From positions 82,679-146,678 of the forward strand of contig JAJPKM010000006.1 of the NCBI GenBank assembly GCA_021323735.1: a stretch of DNA of 64,000 nt, written 5' to 3'. Below are positions 26,208 through 34,990 of this stretch, piece by piece. The DNA comes from Gammaproteobacteria bacterium (lineage in GTDB: Bacteria; Pseudomonadota; Gammaproteobacteria; Steroidobacterales; Steroidobacteraceae). Positions within the stretch are counted from its first letter, which is position 1; the number at the start of each line of letters is the position of its first letter. Both the position numbers and the translations under genes were made by a program. The notes beneath the pieces were generated by a model. It was not told the origin of the DNA, ran no database searches, and saw only the letters and a list, made by a program, of their open reading frames with translations.

Positions 26208-28103
26208 ATGACCACAGAAACCCAGACTACGGCGGAAGCACAGCCGCAAATCAAAGAGTTCCAGGCCGAAACCAAGCAGGTACTGCGCTTGGTCATTCAC
26301 TCGTTGTACTCCCACAAGGAGATCTTCCTGCGCGAGTTGGTCTCGAACGCCTCCGATGCCTGCGAGAAGCTGCGCTTCGAGGCCATTGCCAAGCCCGACC
26401 TGCTGGGCGCCGACTCGCTGTCGGTGACGCTCAGCCCGGATAGCGCGGCCGGTACTTTGAGCATCAAGGACAACGGCATCGGCATGAGCGAGGCTGAGAT
26501 CATCGACAATCTCGGTACCATCGCCCGATCGGGAACCAAGAAATTCCTGGAGACTCTGAGCGGCGATTCCGCCAAGGACGCGCAGCTCATCGGCCAGTTC
26601 GGCGTCGGCTTCTACTCCGCCTTCATCGTCGCGGACAAAGTCACCGTGCTCACCAAGCGTGCCGATGCGCCTGCGGTGCGCTGGGATTCGGACGGCGAGG
26701 GCCGGTACGAAATACGCGGCAGCGAGAAAGCCGATCGCGGCACCGAAGTCATCCTGCACCTGCGCGATGAGGACAAGGAGTTCCTGGAGCCGGCGCGGCT
26801 GCGGCAATTGGTCCGCAAGTACTCGGATCATTTGAGCATCCCGATCGTCTTGAAGACAGGCGAGAAAGACGAGACCTTGAACCAAGCCAAGGCATTTTGG
26901 ACGCGTCCGAAATCGGATCTGAAGGACGAGGACTATCAGGGGTTCTACAAACACCTGACTCACGATTCGGAAGATGCGCGCGTCTGGGCCCACAACAAGG
27001 TGGAGGGCAATATCGAGTACACCTCGTTGTTGTATCTGCCGAAGCGTGCGCCGTTCGATCTGTTCGAGCGCGAACAGAAGGGCGGTATCCAGCTCTACGT
27101 GAAGCGCGTGTTCATCATGGACAAGGCCGCGGAATTGCTGCCGCCGTATCTGCGCTTCATGCGCGGACTGGTCGACTCCTCCGACCTGCCGCTGAACGTG
27201 TCGCGCGAACTCCTGCAAAACAACCGCACCGTCGAGAAGATCAAATCGGCGCTGGTCAAGCGTTCGCTGGATCTGCTCGAAGACCTGGCCACCAACAAGC
27301 CGGAGGAATATGCCGAATTTTGGAAAACTTTCGGCGCGGTGTTGAAGGAAGGCATCATCGATGATCCGGGCCAGAGAACGCGGATCGCCAAGTTGCTGCG
27401 CTTCAACTCGAGCGCGGACAGCGCCGATGCGCCGGCGGTCACCTTGGAGGCCTATGTAGCGCGCATGAAGGCGGACCAAAAGAGCATTTATTATCTCACT
27501 GCCGATTCGCTGACCGCCGCGCGCAACAGCCCGCATCTGGAAGGCTTCCGCGCCAAGGGGATGGAAGTGCTGCTGCTGACCGACCGTATCGACGAGTGGG
27601 TGGCTGCGCACTTGCATGAATTCGACGGCAAGCCACTCGCCAATGTGGCGAGCGCGGCGGCCGATGTGGCCTCGGCCATCGAAACCCCCGATAAGGCGGC
27701 GGCGGAAACCGCGTTCAAGGATACCCTGGACCGGCTCGGCAAGGGACTCACCGGCAAGATCGCGAGCGCACAAGTGTCCGCCCGGCTCACCGACTCGCCC
27801 GCGGTTCTGGTGGCCGGTGAATTCGGCATGAGCTTGCGCATGGGCCGCATTTTGAAGCAGGCCGGGCAGAACAATCCCTTTGCGACGCTGCCGATTCTCG
27901 AGGTGAATCCGAAGCATCCGCTGGTCGAGAGGCTCAAGGATACGGCCGATGAGGCGTCGTTCTCGGATCTGGCGCACGTGCTCTACGACCAGGCGATGTT
28001 GGCGGAGGGCGGCGAATTGGACGACCCTGCGATCTTCGTGCGGCGCGTAAATCGGCTCATCGTGGAAGGGTTGTCCGCGCAGCCGAAAATCATTCTGAGC
28101 TGA
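26208..28103 (+). CDS. htpG: Hsp90 chaperone HtpG
   Basis: The 631-residue protein is a full-length bacterial Hsp90: N-terminal ATPase (RELVSNASDACEKLRF, DNGIGMSEAEIIDNLGTIARSGT, IGQFGVGFYSAF), middle domain (FDLFEREQKGGIQLYVKRVFI, LNVSRELLQNNRTVEKI) and C-terminal dimerisation domain. The ATG at 26208 is chosen because MTTETQTTAEAQPQIKEFQAE leads into the conserved core; the open frame extends upstream through iorB as a shadow. It is followed after 2 bases by the HtrA-like gene, which indicates one transcript. Confidence 0.97.
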   Translation: MTTETQTTAEAQPQIKEFQAETKQVLRLVIHSLYSHKEIFLRELVSNASDACEKLRFEAIAKPDLLGADSLSVTLSPDSAAGTLSIKDNGIGMSEAEIIDNLGTIARSGTKKFLETLSGDSAKDAQLIGQFGVGFYSAFIVADKVTVLTKRADAPAVRWDSDGEGRYEIRGSEKADRGTEVILHLRDEDKEFLEPARLRQLVRKYSDHLSIPIVLKTGEKDETLNQAKAFWTRPKSDLKDEDYQGFYKHLTHDSEDARVWAHNKVEGNIEYTSLLYLPKRAPFDLFEREQKGGIQLYVKRVFIMDKAAELLPPYLRFMRGLVDSSDLPLNVSRELLQNNRTVEKIKSALVKRSLDLLEDLATNKPEEYAEFWKTFGAVLKEGIIDDPGQRTRIAKLLRFNSSADSADAPAVTLEAYVARMKADQKSIYYLTADSLTAARNSPHLEGFRAKGMEVLLLTDRIDEWVAAHLHEFDGKPLANVASAAADVASAIETPDKAAAETAFKDTLDRLGKGLTGKIASAQVSARLTDSPAVLVAGEFGMSLRMGRILKQAGQNNPFATLPILEVNPKHPLVERLKDTADEASFSDLAHVLYDQAMLAEGGELDDPAIFVRRVNRLIVEGLSAQPKIILS

Positions 28104-28105
28104 AC

Positions 28106-29167
28106 GTGTCCATCCTCAAGCAGGATGTGTTGCCGCAATGGTTGTCCGACGACGGCCACGCAGCTTCCGGTGCCGCCGAAGCGGCATCGGACGATGATGG
28201 CCGCTTGCTCGATGCTTATTCCGGTGCGGTCGTAGGCGCATTGGAACGCGTCGCACCGGCAGTCACTTTCATCGAGGTGACCGGCCGAACACGCGGTGCC
28301 GTGCGCAGCCGCCGCGCCGAACGCGGCAACGGGTCGGGTTTCCTTTTCACGCCCGACGGTTATTTACTGACCAACAGCCATGTGGTGGAAGGCGCCGACG
28401 AAATTACCGTCCGTCTCAACGACGATACGCTGTTCCACGCGGACCTGGTGGGCAGCGATCCGGACTCTGATCTGGCGGTGCTGCGCATCGGATCTCCGGG
28501 GGCCTTGCCCTATGTCGAATTCGGCGACTCATCGCGCCTGAAAGTGGGCCAGGTGGCTATCGCCATCGGCAATCCGCTCGGCTACTCGAAAACCGTGACC
28601 ACCGGCGTGGTGTCGGCGCTGGGCCGCACCTTGCGGACTTCTTCCGGGCGGTTGATGCACGATGTCATTCAGACCGACGCCGCGCTCAATCCCGGCAATT
28701 CCGGCGGACCGCTCTGCGACTCCAAGGGGCGCGTCATCGGTGTGAATACCGCCATGATCCCCCAGGCGCAGGCGATTTGTTTTGCCACCGGTATCAATAC
28801 GGCAAAATGGGTCATCGGCCAGTTGTTCGCCCATGGTAGGGTACGCCGTGCCTACATCGGCGTTTCGGGCGCGACGGTGCCGATTGCCACGCGGGTCGTG
28901 CGCCATTTCAGCCTATCCGGAAACACGGCCGTACATGTCGCGGACATCGTGCCGGGTAGTCCGGCCGCGCGTGCCGGTGTGCAGACCGGCGACCGCGTGG
29001 TCGCGCTCGATGGGGTGCGCATCAATGGCATCGACGGCTTGCAGCGCAAGCTCGATGCCAGCCTGATCGGCCGCGATTGTGAGTTGCAGCTGCTGCGCAG
29101 GTCGAGTGTGATGAAACTGACCATACGGCCGATCGAAATGCCGGCACATCGAGACGGCGGCAAGTAA
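28106..29167 (+). CDS. HtrA/DegP-like serine protease with PDZ domain, no signal peptide
   Basis: The 353-residue protein has a trypsin-fold protease domain with the catalytic triad His92 (LTNSHVV), Asp122 (DSDLAVLRIG) and Ser199 (NPGNSGGPL), and one PDZ domain (about 255-340: VADIVPGSPAARAGVQTGDRV). The first 45 residues are acidic and polar with no hydrophobic segment, so unlike DegP, DegQ or DegS it should stay in the cytoplasm. The GTG start lies 2 bases after htpG, with no long upstream frame that could hide a signal sequence. A role in degrading HtpG clients is inference. Confidence 0.9.
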   Translation: MSILKQDVLPQWLSDDGHAASGAAEAASDDDGRLLDAYSGAVVGALERVAPAVTFIEVTGRTRGAVRSRRAERGNGSGFLFTPDGYLLTNSHVVEGADEITVRLNDDTLFHADLVGSDPDSDLAVLRIGSPGALPYVEFGDSSRLKVGQVAIAIGNPLGYSKTVTTGVVSALGRTLRTSSGRLMHDVIQTDAALNPGNSGGPLCDSKGRVIGVNTAMIPQAQAICFATGINTAKWVIGQLFAHGRVRRAYIGVSGATVPIATRVVRHFSLSGNTAVHVADIVPGSPAARAGVQTGDRVVALDGVRINGIDGLQRKLDASLIGRDCELQLLRRSSVMKLTIRPIEMPAHRDGGK

Positions 29168-29182
29168 CCTTCAAGTAACCTT
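29161..29182 (+). repeat. 11-base tandem duplication at the 3' end of the HtrA-like gene
   Basis: CAAGTAACCTT occurs twice head to tail (29161-29171, 29172-29182); the first copy contains the stop codon TAA, the second repeats it in frame 11 bases later. A third partial copy (GAAGT) follows. Confidence 0.75.
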
Positions 29183-29236
29183 GAAGTCTGGGCAAGCGGC
29201 TGTGCTGCTGGTGACAACATCGAAGGACTAGCCTCA

Positions 29237-29791
29237 ATGAATCCGACGGCACATCCCATGACCTTGGCAGTTCCGCCGCAACCAACCGATCACTCGCTGG
29301 GCTCCGAACATGCGCGGGTGGTGGTGGTCGAGTACGGGGATTTCGAGTGCCCGAGCTGCAAAGTGGCTGCCACGACGCCTGCCTTGCTGCTGGAGCGCTT
29401 CCCCAGCCAAGTGCGCTTTGTCTTCCGGCACTTCCCCTTGGAAGAGGCCCATCCGCACGCCCTGCCGGCGGCGGAAGCGGCCGAAGCGGCAGGCGCGCAG
29501 GGAAAATTCTGGCTGATGCACGATGTGTTGTTTCGCAATCAAGCGCATCTCAAGAGCACCGATCTGCGGCGCTATGCCGGCGAATTGGGCATCGACATGG
29601 CGCGCTATGTGGCTGAAATAGACGACCGCATATATTTGCAGAAGGTTCGCGAGCACATCGAGGGCGGACGCCTCAGCCATGCTCGCGCGACACCCGCGTT
29701 TTTCATCAATGGTGTAGTACAGGACATTTCATTCGGCATGAAGGCATTGCACGATGCCGTGGCCGCCGCCGTGACCCGGCATCACAGGTAG
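29237..29791 (+). CDS. DsbA-like thioredoxin-fold protein, no signal peptide
   Basis: The 184-residue protein has a thioredoxin fold with the motif YGDFECPSCK (Cys38, Cys41), the helical insert typical of DsbA-like proteins (FWLMHDVLFRNQAHLKS) and the cis-proline block ARATPAFFINGVV. This arrangement is found in the Thioredoxin_4/DSBA group and in C-terminal extensions of NhaA. No signal peptide is present, so a cytosolic thiol oxidoreductase or isomerase is likely. It lies 69 bases after the HtrA-like gene on the same strand and ends before a shared terminator. Confidence 0.85.
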   Translation: MNPTAHPMTLAVPPQPTDHSLGSEHARVVVVEYGDFECPSCKVAATTPALLLERFPSQVRFVFRHFPLEEAHPHALPAAEAAEAAGAQGKFWLMHDVLFRNQAHLKSTDLRRYAGELGIDMARYVAEIDDRIYLQKVREHIEGGRLSHARATPAFFINGVVQDISFGMKALHDAVAAAVTRHHR

Positions 29792-29805
29792 GACGCGCAA
29801 ATAAA

Positions 29806-29830
29806 ATGGGCGCCCTTGCGGGGCGCCCAT
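29806..29830 (-). terminator. Intrinsic terminator between convergent genes
   Basis: A perfect 10-base stem, ATGGGCGCCC/GGGCGCCCAT, with a 5-base loop (TTGCG). On the minus strand it is followed by TTTTATTT, so it is a strong intrinsic terminator for the minus-strand TPR gene; on the plus strand it may also stop the DsbA-like transcript. Confidence 0.85.
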
Positions 29831-29853
29831 CGCAGCCGAGGATAGGAGCGGTT

Positions 29854-30663
29854 TCAGCTCCAGTCGTCTCCACCGCCGCCACCCCCAAAGCCGCCGCCGT
29901 CGTCCCAGGAGCCGGGATCGCCGGCGCCAAAGTCCGCACCGCCCATGTCGCTGTTACTGGACGCGGGCTCGGAGGCTTCCGCGGAGGGGATGATGCCGCC
30001 GCTGCTGCGGCCGCCGTCCAGAAAATGATGCGCCAACTCTTCTCCGGCCACCACGCCGGCGCCAACCGCCAAACCTGAGGCGAGACCGCCGACGATGCCG
30101 GAGCCCATGCCGCCGCCCATGGGCGCAGGACCGTAGCCGGGGCCATATCCGCCGGGTGCGCCGCCCATGCCGGGGCCTGCGCCCGCGGTCGGATACTGGC
30201 CGTAAGGTGTCCGCCGCCGGAACAGCATCATCAGGACGCCCACGACCACCGCAAGAATGAGCACCGTGCCCCAGGGGAAGTGGGGCTCAGCGCGCGCAGG
30301 AATGGAGACAATTCGGCCGCCCGAACCGCTCATCCCCAGCTGCGATTTGAGCTCCTGAACCGAGCGTGGGCTGAAGGAGGTCAAACCGGGATTGAGACGC
30401 TCGGCGGTGGCGAGTTCCGCGCGCGCCAGCGAGGGCTTGCCCTCCTTGGCGAACAGTTCGGCTTGCACGTAGTGCGCCTTGGCGCTGTTCGGACGGTCGG
30501 TCAACACCTGAGAGATCATCTGCTGTGCCTGGTCGAGATGGCCGGCCGCGGCGGCATCGTAGATCTGAGTCATCGTCGGATCAGCAGCTTGCGCGAAGCC
30601 GGGCGACACAAACGCCAGAGCGACGCCCATGCCGAGTGCAGCAGTGAGGATCAATTTCCGCAT
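29854..30663 (-). CDS. Exported TPR-containing protein with membrane segment and Gly-rich tail
   Basis: The 269-residue protein has a signal peptide (MRKLILTAALGMGVALAFVSPGFAQA when read in order), a helical region with two TPR-like units (MTQIYDAAAAGHLDQAQQMI, AKAHYVQAELFAKEGKPSLA), a membrane segment (FPWGTVLILAVVVGVLMMLF) and a long Gly/Pro/Tyr-rich tail ending in GGGFGGGGGGDDWS. Such Gly-rich ends with a final aromatic occur in TPM-domain and related envelope proteins, but no TPM domain is present. The ATG at 30663 follows a GGGGG ribosome site; a further 23 residues upstream are not needed. Function unknown. Confidence 0.8.
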   Translation of the reverse strand: MRKLILTAALGMGVALAFVSPGFAQAADPTMTQIYDAAAAGHLDQAQQMISQVLTDRPNSAKAHYVQAELFAKEGKPSLARAELATAERLNPGLTSFSPRSVQELKSQLGMSGSGGRIVSIPARAEPHFPWGTVLILAVVVGVLMMLFRRRTPYGQYPTAGAGPGMGGAPGGYGPGYGPAPMGGGMGSGIVGGLASGLAVGAGVVAGEELAHHFLDGGRSSGGIIPSAEASEPASSNSDMGGADFGAGDPGSWDDGGGFGGGGGGDDWS

Positions 30664-30735
30664 ACAGGCCCCCAATAGGTCGAATTGACCAGGTGATGGA
30701 TTAGATATGGGCGTTCGGGTGAAGTTCAACACTCA

Positions 30736-31788
30736 CTAGAGGACTCCGCGACGCTTTTGATCCAGTTCGATGGATTCAAACAGCGCCTGGAAATTCCCTT
30801 CACCGAAACCGTCGTTGCCCTTTCGCTGGATGATCTCGAAAAAGATGGGACCGATGGCGTTTTTGGTGAATATCTGCAGGAGGATGCCCTTCTTGCGATC
30901 GCCATCAATGAGGATCCCGCGCCGTTCCAGTGCGGCCACCGCTTCCTCATGTCCCGCGACGCGGCCGTCGATACCTTCGTAGTAGGTCGCCGGGGTTTCC
31001 TGGAATTCCACACCCTGACTGCGTAATGCGTCGACGGTCCTGTAGATATCCTCGGTACCCAGCGCGATATGCTGGATGCCTTCGCCCTTGTACTCGTTCA
31101 AGTACTCCTCGATCTGGCTCTTGTCGTCCTGGCTTTCATTGATGGGAATGCGAATCTTGCCGCAGGGCGAGGTGAGCGCGCGCGAGAACAAGCCGGTCTG
31201 TTTTCCCTCGATGCTGAAATAGCGGATCTCCCTGAAGTTGAACAGCTTTTCGTAAAATCCGGCCCACACGTTCATGTTGCCGCGGCGTACGTTGTGCGTA
31301 AGATGATCGATGCGCATCAGTCCCACGGGCGGCCGGGACGGCGGGACGCTGACGGGCAGGAAATCGACATCGTAGATGGTGCGCCCGCCATAACGGTCGA
31401 CGAGATAGACGAGACTGCCGCCGATGCCCTCGATCGACGGGATATTGAGTTCCATGGGGCCTGCCGTGACGGGGCCGGGTTTGGCACCCAGATCGAGCGC
31501 CCGCGCATAGGCGAATCGCGCATCCGCGACACGAAATGCCATGGCGCAGGCACAGGGACCGTGCATGCGCGCAAATTTCTGCGCGAAACTGTCCGGTTCC
31601 GCATTGATGATGAAATTGATGTCGCCCTGATTGTGCAGGGTCACGTTCTTGGAGCGGTGCCGCGCCACGGCCGGCAGCCCCATGCGGTCAAACAGCCGCC
31701 GCAGCAATTCAGGATCGGGCGCGGCGTATTCGACGAATTCGAATCCGTCGGTGCCCATGGGATTGGTGATGCCGGGCACGGCGTTCAC
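30736..31788 (-). CDS. hppD: 4-hydroxyphenylpyruvate dioxygenase
   Basis: The 350-residue protein has the two vicinal-oxygen-chelate domains of HPPD, and the iron ligands can be placed in RIDHLTHNV, GIQHIALGTEDI and GPIFFEIIQRKG. It converts 4-hydroxyphenylpyruvate to homogentisate, the second step of tyrosine breakdown and the source of pyomelanin. The rest of the homogentisate pathway (hmgA, fahA, maiA) is not here. Its start overlaps the upstream hydroxylase-family gene by four bases, so the two are translated as a coupled pair. Confidence 0.95.
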   Translation of the reverse strand: MNAVPGITNPMGTDGFEFVEYAAPDPELLRRLFDRMGLPAVARHRSKNVTLHNQGDINFIINAEPDSFAQKFARMHGPCACAMAFRVADARFAYARALDLGAKPGPVTAGPMELNIPSIEGIGGSLVYLVDRYGGRTIYDVDFLPVSVPPSRPPVGLMRIDHLTHNVRRGNMNVWAGFYEKLFNFREIRYFSIEGKQTGLFSRALTSPCGKIRIPINESQDDKSQIEEYLNEYKGEGIQHIALGTEDIYRTVDALRSQGVEFQETPATYYEGIDGRVAGHEEAVAALERRGILIDGDRKKGILLQIFTKNAIGPIFFEIIQRKGNDGFGEGNFQALFESIELDQKRRGVL

Positions 31789-32348
31789 GGTGAGACGGTG
31801 ACTTTGCCTCGGGCGGAAATGGCGGTGCCGAACACGTAATCCCAGAGCGGTGTGGTGACGCCGAAATTGCCGCGTTTCGGCGAATGGTGATGGCGCATAT
31901 GCCAGGCGCGCAGCTCATTGAAATAAGCGGACGATGTGTTGCGCGCATGATGGTGAATCACATGATGCACGTATCCGTACCACCAGTAACCGAGCATTAC
32001 CCCCACCGTGAGTCCATTGGCAATGTTGAAGGAGCCCCACCACCACGCCGGCAGAAAAATCACGCCGAGCCATACCGTGACGCTCACCCACGAGGGCGTG
32101 CCGATGAAGTCCAACGGTGCGCCGTGATGCAGGCTGTGCATGGGGGAGAAAACAGGCATGTGATGCAGGGCAATGCGGTGCAGGACATATTCCAGCAAGG
32201 TCCATAGAACCAAGCCTGCCAGGCACGCACCGGCCCAGTCCCTGGCGCCGTGTCCGGCATAATGGCTGAAATTGACCGCCGCCAGCCCAATCACCACCAC
32301 CGGATAAACCACGAAATCCGAGTAATAGCTGAATTTGCTGAGTTGCAT
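31785..32348 (-). CDS. Fatty acid hydroxylase/sterol desaturase family protein
   Basis: The 187-residue membrane protein has about four hydrophobic segments and the histidine clusters of this di-iron family: EYVLHRIALHHMP, HSLHHGAP, YVHHVIHHHARN and WHMRHHHSPKRGNFGVTTPLWDYVFGT. Members oxidise lipids, carotenoids or sterols. The C-terminal NFGVTTPLWDYVFGT block is the family hallmark. Its only close partner is hppD, which overlaps it by four bases. The substrate is unknown; an aromatic or quinone-derived lipid is a speculative option. Confidence 0.88.
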   Translation of the reverse strand: MQLSKFSYYSDFVVYPVVVIGLAAVNFSHYAGHGARDWAGACLAGLVLWTLLEYVLHRIALHHMPVFSPMHSLHHGAPLDFIGTPSWVSVTVWLGVIFLPAWWWGSFNIANGLTVGVMLGYWWYGYVHHVIHHHARNTSSAYFNELRAWHMRHHHSPKRGNFGVTTPLWDYVFGTAISARGKVTVSP

Positions 32349-32534
32349 CGTTGCCCCTCGCTCTTGGAATGAGCTATTTGACCACGAACCTAGGAGCCTT
32401 CTTAAGTATTCCCGCGAGCCGGCTCCTTGGCAAATGTTAGCGGAAGAACAGGCTCAGCGCACAGCCTTCTGGCCTCGGGCGCAGAATTACCCGATGCGTG
32501 AGAGCCCTGGTGCGTAAGAGAGCGACCCGCTCTT

Positions 32535-33764
32535 CTATGAGGCCAGCTTGACGATGCCGGCCAGCAGGCGCTCCAGATCCTTGCGTGAGCTGTACATCGA
32601 GACGCCCGTGCGCAGCAGGCCGCCGCGCTCGCTGAGCCCCAATACACCCACGGCGCGCGCCGCATAGAAGTGTCCGTCCCAGACGCAGATGCCCTCCTTC
32701 CCGAGGGCCTCCGCCGCCGCGCCGGCGCCGATTCCGTCCAGCGTGATCGACACGGTGGGCGCGCGGCTGCGCGCGCTGAAATCCGGACCCCAGACTCGGG
32801 CGCCGGGGAGAGTGCGGACGGCATCGTGATAGAACTTGGCGAGTCCGTGCTCGTACGCGGAGATGGCGGACATGGCATCCACGATGCGCTCCCGCAGCGT
32901 CGCGCCGCTGCCCCAGCCGGCCAGGTATTCCACTGCGGCGCGCAGCCCGTCGATGGCCGCGTGATTCAGCGTGCCGGTCTCGATGCGATGGGGTGCGGCC
33001 GGATCTTGAACGCTCAATCGATCCGTGGGCAATCGGTCAAGTGCGCCGGGCTTCGAATACAGCACGCCCACGTGGGGTCCGTAAAATTTGTAGCCCGAGC
33101 ACAGCAGGAAATCCATGCCGAGCGTCTTGACGTCGAGCGGAAAATGCGGCGCGTAGTGTACGGCATCCACCACCAATAGGGCCCCGACCACGTCGGTGAG
33201 GCGCCGAGCAAGGGCGATGTCATTGACCGTGCCCAGCGCGTTCGATGAGGCGCCCACCGCAAAGACCTTGGTCCTCGAGGTGATCTTGGCGGCCATGTCG
33301 TTGAGGTCCAGCAGGCCCGAGCCGAGCAGCCGCACCTCTTGAATGACCACGCCGTGTTCCTGCAAGCGCAGCCAGGGGCCGCGATTGGCCTCGTGGTCGA
33401 GCTGGGTAATGAGAATTTCATCGCCCTTGCCGAGGGTGCGGCCGATGGCGGCGCTCAACGCATAGTTCAGCGTGGTCATGTTCTGACCGAATGAAATGCA
33501 GGCCGGACTCTCCGCCCCGAGGAAGCTCGCCACGGCGGCGCGCGCCAAATCCATGCGCCGATCGACCTCTTGCGAGGGCGCGAATTTGCCGTGCGTGTTG
33601 ACGTTGCAGGTGGCGTAGAAATCGCCCATGGTATCGATCACGATACGCGGGACTTGGCTGCCTCCGGGTCCGTCGAGATACGCCAGGTCCAAGCCCTGGG
33701 GCTTGTGCGACAGCGCGGGGAAGTCCGCGCGGCAGCGAAGAGAGTGTTCGTCGGTGAATGCCAT
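32535..33764 (-). CDS. Cysteine desulfurase-like protein (class V aminotransferase, VC1184 type)
   Basis: The 409-residue PLP protein begins MAFTDEHSLRCRADFPAL and has DGPGGSQVP, FGQNMTTLNYALSAAIG, DHEANRGPWLRL, VVDAVHYAPH and CSGYKFYGPHVGVLY with the PLP lysine. This is the class V fold of the VC1184 subfamily, distinct from IscS and SufS because it lacks the usual mobile Cys loop near the C-terminus. True activity is unknown. The ATG at 33764 was chosen by family N-terminus. It is divergent from the AruH-like aminotransferase with 51 bases between starts. Confidence 0.88.
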   Translation of the reverse strand: MAFTDEHSLRCRADFPALSHKPQGLDLAYLDGPGGSQVPRIVIDTMGDFYATCNVNTHGKFAPSQEVDRRMDLARAAVASFLGAESPACISFGQNMTTLNYALSAAIGRTLGKGDEILITQLDHEANRGPWLRLQEHGVVIQEVRLLGSGLLDLNDMAAKITSRTKVFAVGASSNALGTVNDIALARRLTDVVGALLVVDAVHYAPHFPLDVKTLGMDFLLCSGYKFYGPHVGVLYSKPGALDRLPTDRLSVQDPAAPHRIETGTLNHAAIDGLRAAVEYLAGWGSGATLRERIVDAMSAISAYEHGLAKFYHDAVRTLPGARVWGPDFSARSRAPTVSITLDGIGAGAAAEALGKEGICVWDGHFYAARAVGVLGLSERGGLLRTGVSMYSSRKDLERLLAGIVKLAS

Positions 33765-33815
33765 TATAAAGTATGCCAAGTGCGCGACGTGCGTGGCAAG
33801 AGAAGCAATCAACTC

Positions 33816-34985
33816 ATGAAATTTTCGCCGCTGGTGGATCGGGTCAAGGGCGAGAGCGTGGCGGCGTGGACCATTCACGCCGAAGCGCGCGACGCAAAAT
33901 TGCGTGGCGAGGATGTCATCGTGCTCAGCATCGGAGATCCAGAACTGCCGACGCTGCCGCCTGTGCTCGATCGGGCCGTCGATACCCTGCGAGCCGGTGA
34001 CATTCGCTACACCCCGGCGGCCGGACGCCGCGGCTTGCGCGAAGCAATTGCCGAAGTGCATCGGCGGCGCACCGCGCAGGCGGTCGACGCGGACAACGTC
34101 ATTTTTCTCTCGGGCGCGCAGAATGCGCTGTTCGCGGCGTCGCTGTGCATCGCGGGAGCCGGCGATGAGGTAATTGCCTTAGAGCCGCTGTATCCGAGCT
34201 ACCCGGCCACCATCCGGGCGTCCGGTGCGCAGTTGGTGCGCGTGCCGGCACCGGCCTCGGGCGGATTTCGCCCCAACTTGGACCTGCTCGAAGCGTCGAT
34301 CACGGCGCGTACGCGCGCGCTGTTCTTCGCGACGCCGAACAATCCCAGCGGCGTGATATTGAACGACAGTGAGCTGGCGCAGATAGGCGCGCTGGCACGC
34401 CGCCACTCGTTGTGGATCGTGGCGGACGAAGTCTATGCAGGGTTGGCTCCGGAGGGGCGCGTTCCCGGTCTCGCCGCGCTGCTGCCCGATCAGGTGGTGA
34501 CGATCGGCAGCCTGTCGAAGTCCCATTCCATGCCGGGATTTCGGGCCGGCTGGATGGTAGGGCCCAAGGCGCTCATCGAACACGCCGAAGCCCTGTCCCT
34601 GTGCATGCTGTACGGCTTGCCCGGCTTCATTCAAGAGGCGGCGCTCACGGCGTTGCGGGGGACGAACGCACCGGAACTGCGGATTCGCGAGTTGTGCACG
34701 GCCCGGCGTGACCAGCTGTTGCAGGGGCTGAAAGGCGTCAAGGGCATCCGCTGCTGCGCACCGGAGGCCGGCATGTTCACGCTCATCGACGTGCGCGACA
34801 CCGGGCTTTCAGGCTACGATTTCATGCGCGGGCTGTTCGCTTCCGAGCGCGTTTCGGTGCTCGACGGCGGCGTCTTCGGCGAGGAGACGCGCGGATTCGT
34901 GCGGTTATGCTTCGCCACCGATGAGGCGACGCTGCGCGAGGCCATGGCCCGTATCCGACGTTTTTTGGGCACATTGACGAGGTAG
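33816..34985 (+). CDS. Class I aminotransferase, AruH-like (arginine:pyruvate transaminase type)
   Basis: The 389-residue protein has SIGDPELPTLPPVLDRAV, IRYTPAAGRRGLREAIAE, ATPNNPSGVI, VADEVYAGL and IGSLSKSHSMPGFRAGWMVG with the PLP lysine. The spacing and blocks resemble AruH of pseudomonads, which uses arginine and pyruvate, but specificity cannot be proved from sequence. The ATG at 33816 is the family start; the frame is open further upstream as a shadow. A quinone reductase gene follows after 5 bases. Confidence 0.88.
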   Translation: MKFSPLVDRVKGESVAAWTIHAEARDAKLRGEDVIVLSIGDPELPTLPPVLDRAVDTLRAGDIRYTPAAGRRGLREAIAEVHRRRTAQAVDADNVIFLSGAQNALFAASLCIAGAGDEVIALEPLYPSYPATIRASGAQLVRVPAPASGGFRPNLDLLEASITARTRALFFATPNNPSGVILNDSELAQIGALARRHSLWIVADEVYAGLAPEGRVPGLAALLPDQVVTIGSLSKSHSMPGFRAGWMVGPKALIEHAEALSLCMLYGLPGFIQEAALTALRGTNAPELRIRELCTARRDQLLQGLKGVKGIRCCAPEAGMFTLIDVRDTGLSGYDFMRGLFASERVSVLDGGVFGEETRGFVRLCFATDEATLREAMARIRRFLGTLTR

Positions 34986-34990
34986 TGGTG

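Noticed and set aside
25746..27977. Long open frame of over 700 codons on the minus strand across iorB and htpG
   Set aside because: It is antisense to two clear protein families, has low-complexity Arg/Gln/Gly composition and no motif. High-GC genes often leave long open antisense frames.
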